Assembly: GCF_036245475.1 (NCBI RefSeq)
Contig: NZ_BTPM01000001.1
Coordinates: forward strand, 2,480,001-2,544,000
Direction: 5' to 3'
Length of the DNA: 64,000 nucleotides
Source: Vibrio sp. 10N
Lineage (GTDB): Bacteria > Pseudomonadota > Gammaproteobacteria > Enterobacterales > Vibrionaceae
The first letter of the stretch is position 1; every line of letters begins with the position of its first letter. The notes under the pieces were generated by a model. It was not told where the DNA came from and made no database searches. It saw only the letters and a list, made by a program, of their open reading frames with translations. Position numbers and translations under genes: made by a program. Of the stretch, positions 45,379 to 53,089 are shown piece after piece.

Positions 45379-45418
45379 TATCAACACGTTGCTATAGCTA
45401 GTTTGAAACGTGTTGATA
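45379..45418. repeat. 12-16-12 inverted repeat before the haloperoxidase-like gene
   Basis: Arms TATCAACACGTT (45379-45390) and AACGTGTTGATA (45407-45418) are perfect complements around a 16-nt spacer. It lies 32 nt before the ATG, so it could be an operator or a leader hairpin; there is no T tract. Confidence 0.55.
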
Positions 45419-45450
45419 GCAACCACAAACATGTAGAAAAGGATAACAAC

Positions 45451-46968
45451 ATGAAAGCTAGGAATTATTTTACAAGGCGAGTCCTTCCACCCATCCTATT
45501 TTCACTGCCAAGCATTGGGTATGCGTTTGAGTGTCCGCAAGGGGCTCCAAACATTTGTGCGCCCGCTACGGTCATTGAGGCTACCGTTCCCAATCTGTTG
45601 TCGACGGTCGCACCCGGTGATGCGCCTATTGTCTTGCGCACCACAACCTTAATTACAGCAGCATGGTTTGACGCCATTGCTCCGTATAGCGCACAGAGCT
45701 TAGGTGTCCACTCGAACTTAGGGCGTATCGATGCAGGTGACGGGGACAGTAAGCGAAACATCGCCATTATGTACGCAAGTCACAAGATATTGATGAGTTT
45801 GATGCCGCAATATGCCAACGACTGGGACCAGATGCTGACCTCAGTCGGACTGGATCCAGACAATCAAACTTTAGATCTCAGCCAGCCTGCTGGCGTTGGG
45901 AACACCGCTGGTCAAGCCATTGTTGCCGCTCGAGAGGCCGATGGTATGAATCAGCTTGGTACCGATTGCAACCAGTACTTCCCTAAACCTTATGCTGACT
46001 GCACAGGCTATCGACCGCGAAACAAAGCGGAAGCACTCATCAACCCACGACGATGGCAACCAGATACGTTGAGTTCTGGAAACGGCCTGTTTTTCTCACA
46101 GCAGTTTGTTGTCCCGCAGTTTGGTCAAACCACACCATTTAGCTATGAAACCCCAACGCTAAAAGCACCGTTTCCCAACAAATCTTATGCAGTTTCACTC
46201 TCGGGTACTCCCTTGGCTGCTTATAAGCAGCAAGCGGATGAAGTCATTGACGCACAAATCAACTTAACCGATGAGCAAAAGCTGCTGTCTGAGTTCTATG
46301 ACAATAAAATTATTAGTTTGGGGTACTCAACCCTCGCGGCGACCTTCTATCATGGTTTGTCGCTCGAACAATTTGTTCAACTCGATTTTCTGGTGAACGT
46401 GGCAGCCTTCGACACAGGGATCACCATTTGGGACAACAAAAGGAAATACGATGCGGTAAGGCCATTTAGCGCCATCGGCTACCTATACGGAGACGAAGCC
46501 ATCAGCGCTTGGGGCGGTCCGGGCAAGGGGATTGTCAACGATCTACAAGGCAGTGAATGGCGTCCTTACCTTCAATCGGCCAACCATCCTGAATACCCAT
46601 CAGCCAGTGCAAGTTTCTGCCGAGCACACGCCACCTCTACGAAGCGTTATTTGGCTGAGCAAATTGGCTTAACTTCGCAAGAGGCAAACGATCTCAGCTT
46701 TTGGGTTCCAGGGTTCCTTCCACCTCAGTTTGCCGTGTTAGACAAGCAGCCTGGCACATCTCTCGTTGAGCCCGGTGTTACACCACAATCTCATACCGTA
46801 CTTGGGTGGAATACATGGGATGGGTTCTCCGATGATTGCGGTATCAGTCGTCTATGGGCTGGCGTGCATTTCTACGACTCCATACCCGCAGGTCAGGCAA
46901 TTGGTGACCCTATCGGCTCACAAGCCTACGAATGGTTAAAAACCTATATTGATGGCACCGCTTACTAA
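45451..46968 (+). CDS. Vanadium-haloperoxidase-like secreted protein
   Basis: Exported protein of 505 residues of the vanadium haloperoxidase/PAP2 fold. The ATG at 45451 follows AGGATAAC. The N-terminus is a signal peptide (cleavage near SIGYA). The vanadate-pocket residues can be aligned by motif and spacing: Lys330 and Arg337 in KRKYDAVRPF, Ser384 in HPEYPSASASF, and Arg467 and His473 in SRLWAGVHF. The Ser-Gly-His triplet of chloroperoxidase is Ser-Ala-Ser here, so the acid-base histidine is replaced. The protein may therefore be a phosphatase-like relative or a variant enzyme. No halide-related gene lies nearby. Confidence 0.8.
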   Translation: MKARNYFTRRVLPPILFSLPSIGYAFECPQGAPNICAPATVIEATVPNLLSTVAPGDAPIVLRTTTLITAAWFDAIAPYSAQSLGVHSNLGRIDAGDGDSKRNIAIMYASHKILMSLMPQYANDWDQMLTSVGLDPDNQTLDLSQPAGVGNTAGQAIVAAREADGMNQLGTDCNQYFPKPYADCTGYRPRNKAEALINPRRWQPDTLSSGNGLFFSQQFVVPQFGQTTPFSYETPTLKAPFPNKSYAVSLSGTPLAAYKQQADEVIDAQINLTDEQKLLSEFYDNKIISLGYSTLAATFYHGLSLEQFVQLDFLVNVAAFDTGITIWDNKRKYDAVRPFSAIGYLYGDEAISAWGGPGKGIVNDLQGSEWRPYLQSANHPEYPSASASFCRAHATSTKRYLAEQIGLTSQEANDLSFWVPGFLPPQFAVLDKQPGTSLVEPGVTPQSHTVLGWNTWDGFSDDCGISRLWAGVHFYDSIPAGQAIGDPIGSQAYEWLKTYIDGTAY

Positions 46969-47122
46969 AGGCGCTTTCGTGTAAGTAGAACGAAAATCAC
47001 TCGTGACTAGTTTGCATTTGTTGGATGGGGTTATCAGTTCTAACTTTGATTTTCATCCGCTCGTTTCCTATAGATATATCTAAGCTCAAAAAGAGCGCAT
47101 AGTAATCAAGGAGAAACAGCGG

Positions 47123-47503
47123 ATGTATTCCCATCAAGCCTCAGACTCGCAGCAAAGCCACCACGCCGCGAGAGCAGCCCTAGTTCAACGCCGCAAGCTC
47201 ACATCACATGCAGCACCTTTGCAGGACAACCGCTCTAGTCCGGTGTCGCAATTACAAGCCAACGTTTTACAACTGGCCGGTGGAGCCAATGCCTACAAAG
47301 CGGGGAAAGGCGCGTATTGGCACATTCATTATGATCATGTGAAATTTGGCGGCTTAGCAGAAACACGCATCAACTTCGATCGCCGCAAAAGAAACCAGGT
47401 ATTGCGACAAATGCACAAAATGAGGAATGTGCCTCCTCAAAGTAAAGAGGGAGCTCAGACGTATCGCGCGTGTCGAGAGTACATTCTTAAAAATGGAGTA
47501 TGA
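47123..47503 (+). CDS. Small protein with an eCIS-effector-like N-terminus
   Basis: Soluble basic protein of 126 residues behind AAGGAGAAACAGCGG. The first ~55 residues are polar, with APLQDNRSSPVSQLQANVLQ, a style (QDNR..., ...QLQ...) seen at the N-termini of proteins loaded into extracellular contractile injection systems and related toxins. The rest (GKGAYWHIHYDHVKFGGLAE, RINFDRRKRNQVLRQMHKM) is His- and Arg-rich and could be a small nuclease or binding domain. No injection-system or immunity gene lies in the window. Family and activity are not established. Confidence 0.5.
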   Translation: MYSHQASDSQQSHHAARAALVQRRKLTSHAAPLQDNRSSPVSQLQANVLQLAGGANAYKAGKGAYWHIHYDHVKFGGLAETRINFDRRKRNQVLRQMHKMRNVPPQSKEGAQTYRACREYILKNGV

Positions 47504-47638
47504 TGGCCTTCCAGCGTCAAAGGCTAGTGAAGAGGCTCAATTTGTAAATCACTGTAAAACAAATTGAATCACGACTTTAAATTGGTAGCGTATAGACATG
47601 AACTCTTAACGCACGCAGTTTGATTCGGACGCCTCATT

Positions 47639-48127
47639 ATGCAAACAAGAACTTGGAAAGACAGCTTAGTCAAAACACAATACGTGATGGATGGCGTATT
47701 ACTGATCGGCTTCATTTTAGTCTGCATTCCAAAAGTCACCGGAACATGGGCTCACGAGTGGTTGAGCCTACTGTTCATTGTCCCGCTGATTATACATTTA
47801 TTGCTTCACTGGGATTGGCTGATTGCCTTACCTAAGAATTTTGTCCATCGTCAATCCAACAAAGATCGATTCAACGCTATTTGGGATGCCCTTTTCTATC
47901 TGGTTATGCTGATGGCGACATTGAGTGGCTTCCTAGTTTCGGAAGCCCTACTCCCGCGACTAGGACTACCTATCGATATCTTGCCTGTTTGGGCGAAACT
48001 GCACCACGACCTTGGTAATCTGGTGATGCCGATGCTTGGTGTGCACCTAGCTTTGCATTGGACTTGGATCAAAACAATGACCAAAAAAATGATGCCGCAG
48101 CGCAATAGAAAGGCAGGGACTCAATGA
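47639..48127 (+). CDS. DUF4405-type membrane protein
   Basis: Inner-membrane protein of 162 residues with four helices. Histidines lie inside or next to helices (LIIHLLLHWDWL, LHHDLGNLVMPMLGVHLALH), the spacing expected of a cytochrome-b-like four-helix DUF4405 protein. Haem binding is inferred, not shown. Its stop overlaps the next start (ATGA), so the two genes are coupled. No partner dehydrogenase is nearby. Confidence 0.7.
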   Translation: MQTRTWKDSLVKTQYVMDGVLLIGFILVCIPKVTGTWAHEWLSLLFIVPLIIHLLLHWDWLIALPKNFVHRQSNKDRFNAIWDALFYLVMLMATLSGFLVSEALLPRLGLPIDILPVWAKLHHDLGNLVMPMLGVHLALHWTWIKTMTKKMMPQRNRKAGTQ

Positions 48128-48429
48128 AATATTTAACCAAAAACTGGAAACAAAGAAGTGCAGTTATCCTACTAATCTCATTGATTGTCAGTGGGCTGAT
48201 GTGGAGTGTTGAATTCTCATCATGGGCAGAGTCGATAAACGAGTCAGCCATGGCACTTGAACCCCAAAATGATGAAAAGTCGGCACCATTTCTGTTTATG
48301 TTCGCCATGTCATTTATCAAGCTAATTGTACTCACTTCCGTCCCTTTCTTCGTGACTTATGGGGTACTAACACTATTAAACAAAGTGAAAAAACGCTCAC
48401 GAGGCACACCTCAGCCCAGTAAATACTAG
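48124..48429 (+). CDS. Small two-helix membrane protein
   Basis: Not recognised. The 101 residues have a basic start (KYLTKNWKQRS), one helix at about 12-31, an acidic outer loop with EPQNDEKSAP, a second helix at about 57-82 and a basic tail. It overlaps the DUF4405-type gene by four bases and probably works with it. Confidence 0.6.
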   Translation: MKYLTKNWKQRSAVILLISLIVSGLMWSVEFSSWAESINESAMALEPQNDEKSAPFLFMFAMSFIKLIVLTSVPFFVTYGVLTLLNKVKKRSRGTPQPSKY

Positions 48430-48551
48430 TAGCTGTCTCAGATTTGAAATTTATAAAATTTAATACACCCTTAACATCCCTCTGACAGGGGCTGGCATGC
48501 ATAGCAACTACAATTAATGACAAATAAATCAGTAATTGCTCGGATGCTACT

Positions 48552-49610
48552 ATGAAACTTTCACTCACTGCCCTTGCTATCGCTACAACCACTCTTTTGG
48601 TAGGTTGTGGTGGTGGCGATTCTTCGTCTTCTTCTCCTGCACCTAGTACGGGTAAGTTCTCATTAGGAGTGTCAGATGCTCCTGTCGATGACGCTCAAAA
48701 AGTGGTTCTTGGTTTTAAAGACGTTGTACTCGTCCCTATTGACCCTCAAAGTGGCGAGAAGATCGGCGAGCACATCTTACTGGATGTCTCTAAACCAGAA
48801 GGAACTCTTCGTCAGATCGATTTAATGCAGTACCAAGGTAGCAATGCCGAAACCATCATACGAGACTACGAAATCAAGACGGGTCACTACGCGATGTGTT
48901 TGTACGCAAAAGACGGCCTTTTCCTTAACGATGATTCCACTTCCTATGTACAAAGAGTCGATGGCAGCCTAAAAGGTCTGGTAGTACCCAACAGAGGCAG
49001 TTGCTTTGGCTTTAAACCACTCGATCCGGATCAAGGCACGCTGGCATTCGCCAAGCCAAGTGAATCGATTGAGATTGTTGCAGGCATAAACAGCTATATC
49101 GTTGAGTTTGACTTAAGAACGGCGCTAACCGACCCACAAGGTCTCGACCACATGTTGATGAACCGTAATGGCGTAACACTGATTAACGCGTCACAAGCTG
49201 GCCATATACGCGGCAATGTGAACCCTACTCAATACCAAGCTTGTGAAGCAGACAGTGCATCATACAATGCCATTGGCAACGCTGACCCTGTGCATGCAGT
49301 CTATCTGTATGCTGGCTCAAGAGATCGCACCACAATGGGTGACGTTGGTGCCACCGGTGAACGACAGGCTCCGGTTGCTGTTGCGACTGTAGTCACGGGT
49401 CAAGACCAGTCCGGCGATACAACCTATAGCTACGAATTTGGACACGTAGGCGCAGGCACCTACAGCATTGGCTACACATGTACCGCATACATTGACCAAC
49501 CTAGTACTGAAGAAACCGAACAAGAAGGCTTCTTGATCTATCAACACTACACTCCTGTTGATGTCGAAGAAGGTCAATACACTGAACAAAACATTGATCC
49601 TATTCTGTAG
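48552..49610 (+). CDS. DUF4382 lipoprotein
   Basis: Lipoprotein of 352 residues: signal peptide with lipobox LVGC (Cys19), then a Gly/Ser linker and a DUF4382 domain (LGVSDAPVDDAQKVVLGFKD, about 40-180). A second beta-rich part (about 220-345) with GAGTYSIGYTCTAYIDQP resembles carboxypeptidase-regulatory-like folds. Function unknown; a surface role is likely from the lipobox. It is monocistronic. Confidence 0.82.
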   Translation: MKLSLTALAIATTTLLVGCGGGDSSSSSPAPSTGKFSLGVSDAPVDDAQKVVLGFKDVVLVPIDPQSGEKIGEHILLDVSKPEGTLRQIDLMQYQGSNAETIIRDYEIKTGHYAMCLYAKDGLFLNDDSTSYVQRVDGSLKGLVVPNRGSCFGFKPLDPDQGTLAFAKPSESIEIVAGINSYIVEFDLRTALTDPQGLDHMLMNRNGVTLINASQAGHIRGNVNPTQYQACEADSASYNAIGNADPVHAVYLYAGSRDRTTMGDVGATGERQAPVAVATVVTGQDQSGDTTYSYEFGHVGAGTYSIGYTCTAYIDQPSTEETEQEGFLIYQHYTPVDVEEGQYTEQNIDPIL

Positions 49611-49910
49611 GTTGCTCCAGCACTAGAGCTTCACTTGGATTAGTGGACTTGCTTTAGGTTTATGTATCCAACCCCGCACGCCGGCTTACACCGAGTAAGT
49701 CGGCGTACTCGAAAACAGTGGCTCTAATAAGAAGAATAACCAACACTCCCTTGTCCTACCCGACTCCCTGCGATCACGTAACTCCCTGCAATCAAATCTA
49801 AAATCAGACTTTACTGGCGATCATCAGATTCGTGGCTTACTGTGTATAGAGTGCTCGTTAAGTTCTGCTGTTAAGGTTGAGCACCTATGCCGTTGGTTTA
49901 GGAGGGATAT
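49611..49910. other. Intergenic region with one hairpin
   Basis: Near 49678-49706 arms ACGCCGGCTTAC and GTAAGTCGGCGT pair with one bulge; there is no T run, so terminator function for the lipoprotein gene is only possible. Nothing else is seen until an AGGAGG at 49900. Confidence 0.4.
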
Positions 49911-50279
49911 TTGGCCAGTGTGATCCAAGAATGTAACCGAGAACTCAATAAAGTCGTCCACTACTATCCTGAGGAGGCACGTATAAGCGTTGACTGTTTG
50001 CTCGCGCAGTTACTGTGCTGCGAAATTTTCCTGATTCAATACCCTATCCTTAACCATTTCAGAGGCAAAAGCTCCCCTTGGTATCATGTGCAGAACTTGC
50101 GCCATGCACTGCTTTCCACTCCTCGCCAAGGAACGATGAACTGTTATGAGGAGCCTATTTTCCAAGGTTGGTCGATGGCTAAAATTGATGATGCCCGCGT
50201 CTATGAAAAACCCATACCCGAAAGAGTTCGTAAAGCTTATCTCGACTATCAAGGTTTTATAGAGCAGCTAAGACCATAA
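49911..50279 (+). CDS. Uncharacterised soluble protein, TTG start
   Basis: Not recognised. It has 122 residues with no signal or membrane segment. The start is a TTG, chosen because a near-ideal AGGAGG lies six bases upstream and no ATG with a ribosome-binding site exists in frame. The protein is helical, with cysteines in LLAQLLCCEIF and conserved-looking aromatic stretches (SSPWYHVQNLRHALL, PERVRKAYLDYQGFIEQL). Confidence 0.6.
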   Translation: MASVIQECNRELNKVVHYYPEEARISVDCLLAQLLCCEIFLIQYPILNHFRGKSSPWYHVQNLRHALLSTPRQGTMNCYEEPIFQGWSMAKIDDARVYEKPIPERVRKAYLDYQGFIEQLRP

Positions 50280-50541
50280 GGTGATACGGCGCCAGCGATT
50301 CGTTGTTCTAGTCAAATAAAGCCATTCAACCAACAAATACCTAACCCCCCAAAGCCCCACTTCCATACAACACCTCACTCATAGCAACAGCTTGAGCGTT
50401 CAAAAAAACTTCTGATCCTGAATAGGCTTTATGTTAGGATGCCCGACCATTTTATGATGCAGGTCACATTTTAAACCACGTGACCACATTGAAATCCACA
50501 GCGCGACAGATATTCCGCGCTCCGTGAACAGTGATAATTTA

Positions 50542-52134
50542 ATGTCAAATTCCAATACGGTTGAGGCTTGCTCAGCCGCATCAATATCCGCGTATGATGC
50601 GATTCATCCACCTGAACGCATCAAGAGCCTTGCTGAAAAGCTAGAAATGAACAACCCTGTATTCTGGCTCAGCGGTTCTTTCTTAACACTCTTTGTCCTC
50701 CTTGCATTGACGCACCCCGCCGCCCTCTCCAACGCCGTAAATTCAGGCTTTGACCTTGCCACCCGTTATTTTGGTGCCTTTTGGCAACTGCTTTTGATGG
50801 CAAATTTCATCATCGGTCTTGCTCTTTGCTTTGGTCGCACTGGTGATGTAAGGCTTGGTGGAATGGCACGCCCTGATGTTGAAAGCTTCAAGTGGATGTC
50901 GATTGTACTTTGTACTCTGCTCGCAGGTGGCGGCGTCTTTTGGGCCGCAGCCGAACCTATCGCTCACTACTTATCTCCACCACCGCTATTTGGTTCTTCA
51001 TCACCAGAAAACAACGCAATTAACGCGCTGTCACAATCCTTTGTGCACTGGGGCTTTCTCGCATGGGCAGTATTGGGTGGACTGTCATCGATAGTGCTGA
51101 TGCATTTGCATTACGACAAAGGCCTACCACTTAAACCCCGCACTCTGCTCTACCCATTGCTTGGACAGCGCGCCATTGAAGGCTGGGTCGGTAATACCAT
51201 CGATGCCTTGAGCATCATTGCTGTGGCGGCGGGCACCATTGGTCCGATTGGGTTTCTTGGCCTTCAGATCAGTTATGCGATGCAAGCTCTGTTTTCTATT
51301 CCCGACACCTTTGCCACTCAGGCGACGGTGGTCATCATTGCGATGCTGTTTTATACCTTGTCTGCACTGAGTGGTGTTAATCGTGGCATTCAATTAGTCA
51401 GCCGCTACAACGTCATACTTGCTGCTGCGCTTATCTTGTTCATCCTAATCGCTGGGCCAACTGGTTTTATTATCGACAGTTATGTTCAAGGTCTCGGTAC
51501 CATGATTGATCAGTTTGTGCCGATGGCGATGTACCGCGGTGATACTCAATGGCTGAGTTGGTGGACCGTGTTCTTCTGGGGCTGGTTTATTGGCTATGCA
51601 CCAATGATGGCTATTTTTATTGCGCGTATTTCACGCGGCCGCACCATTCGACAATTAATTCTCTCCATTAGTATTGCTGCTCCCTTGGTGACCTGTTTTT
51701 GGTTTACCATCGTGGGTGGGTCTGGGCTGGCCTTTGAGCTGGCTACCCCTGGTATCATTAAGGCCGGATTTGAAGGGTTCAATATGCCAGGCGCGCTATT
51801 GGCAATCACTATGCAACTGCCGTTTCCGTTGTTGATTTCAATCCTGTTTTTAATTCTGACCACCACCTTCATTGTGACCACGGGTGACTCAATGACCTAT
51901 ACCATTACTATGGTGATCTCCGGCGACAAAGAGCCGAATGCGCTGATTCGCGCTTTCTGGGGTGTCATCATGGGTGCGGTAGCGATCGTGTTGATTTCGA
52001 TGGGCAGTGGCGGCATTTCTGCATTGCAATCTTTCATTGTGATTACCGCAGTACCGGCGTCATTCATTATCGCCCCAAGTCTTTGGTACGCGCCTAAAAT
52101 CGCCAATAGCATGGCGAAAACACAAGGCTTATAA
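50542..52134 (+). CDS. BCCT-family transporter
   Basis: Betaine/carnitine/choline-type membrane transporter, 530 residues from the ATG at 50542; a GTG at 50524 is also possible and neither has a clear ribosome-binding site. About twelve helices. The family signature region is visible in FWTVFFWGWFIGYAPM-type sequence (WWTVFFWGWFIGYAPMMAIF), with the Trp-rich aromatic box and FIARISRGRTIRQL following. The GGGVFWAAAEPIAHY segment is also typical. The N-terminus of about 45 residues is polar and cytoplasmic. Substrate not determinable. Confidence 0.9.
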   Translation: MSNSNTVEACSAASISAYDAIHPPERIKSLAEKLEMNNPVFWLSGSFLTLFVLLALTHPAALSNAVNSGFDLATRYFGAFWQLLLMANFIIGLALCFGRTGDVRLGGMARPDVESFKWMSIVLCTLLAGGGVFWAAAEPIAHYLSPPPLFGSSSPENNAINALSQSFVHWGFLAWAVLGGLSSIVLMHLHYDKGLPLKPRTLLYPLLGQRAIEGWVGNTIDALSIIAVAAGTIGPIGFLGLQISYAMQALFSIPDTFATQATVVIIAMLFYTLSALSGVNRGIQLVSRYNVILAAALILFILIAGPTGFIIDSYVQGLGTMIDQFVPMAMYRGDTQWLSWWTVFFWGWFIGYAPMMAIFIARISRGRTIRQLILSISIAAPLVTCFWFTIVGGSGLAFELATPGIIKAGFEGFNMPGALLAITMQLPFPLLISILFLILTTTFIVTTGDSMTYTITMVISGDKEPNALIRAFWGVIMGAVAIVLISMGSGGISALQSFIVITAVPASFIIAPSLWYAPKIANSMAKTQGL

Positions 52135-52139
52135 ATCAC

Positions 52140-52163
52140 GAAGCCGATCTAAAAGGTCGGCTT
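52140..52163 (+). terminator. Terminator of the BCCT gene
   Basis: Arms GAAGCCGA and TCGGCTTC with a short loop, followed by ATCTTTCTT, seven bases past the stop. Confidence 0.65.
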
Positions 52164-52196
52164 CATCTTTCTTACAGCGCCTCAAACTAGCAGCAC

Positions 52197-52932
52197 TTAC
52201 TGCACATCCAAGCTAATCACGGTTTGTTGGTTATCCAAAATCAGGTGAATGCTTTCAGAGCTATCCAATAGCTTTTGGTTCAGCTTTTTGGTTCTCGGCA
52301 CCAATGAGATCTTTCAGTGCCAACTTCACCATTGCGCCGCTGTTCATTTTTATCAAATAGGCGGTGTCATTAACGTATGCGCTGCTCTCTATCGGTGGAA
52401 AGTAGAGTACGGCAAACTCTTGTTTGTAGTCTTCGTAGATAGAAAAACAGTTTTTTGATTCGGATTGACACTCCGTTATCTCTTCTGGCACGTCGATTCG
52501 GTACTTGTCTGTCGTATCACGCAAAATGTGAATGTACTGCGCCTGCTGATGGGGCTGTCCGTAAAAGTGGTCATCATCTTTGCAATAAAGACGAGTCAAA
52601 TCGCCTTTGCTACTGTGAGACACCGTCAGGTGCTTATCGACTGTATGATGGGCTAACGTACTCTCACTAATCCAAGGAACGTCGTAACCTCGATGATCCA
52701 TTTCTGATAGCAAATAAGGCGCTTCCATATCGCCATACAACGCATCTAAAAACGTGTATTGATATTGGCCATTTTGAGCTTGATACTCTTGTGCTGCACC
52801 CTTGGAGTAACTCTCACTCAATGTGAGCATAGTGCCAGGCTTTTGCTCTGCGATTTCCAACTCAAGCTTGTTAAGCCTTCCGTACCGATAAGTTGTAATA
52901 CCGCCGTTACTAGGTATTTCGCCAAAACTTCC
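52197..52932 (-). pseudogene. Uncharacterised gene, no start and probable 3' frameshift
   Basis: Not recognised. The main frame (52261-52860) encodes about 200 polar residues (TLSESYSKGAAQEYQAQNGQ, YLLSEMDHRGYDVPW). It is open upstream to 52932 but has no ATG or ribosome-binding site. At the 3' end the shifted frame continues with coding-like sequence (KKLNQKLLDSSESIHLILDN, then QQTVISLDVQ and a stop at 52197), so a frameshift near 52320 is likely. Function unknown; the gene may be dead. Confidence 0.45.
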
Positions 52933-53089
52933 TCACACAAAACATCATCCAATCACGCGCGAAGTCTATCGATTTATATTCCAAGAACCAAATATATTAC
53001 TTTGCTGTGTGAGCCCACGCCGCTGAACGACGGCAATGGCTGCAATACAAGCACTGTGCTTGCTCAAAAAGGCACAAAGAACCTAAGTG

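Noticed and set aside
50464..50486. GGTCAC...GTGACC dyad before the BCCT gene as an operator
   Set aside because: Arms of six bases in a 244-nt gap are too weak to claim without comparative data.
52870..53080. Short open frames between the pseudogene and the Cache-PAS gene
   Set aside because: No start codon with a ribosome-binding site and no recognisable motif.
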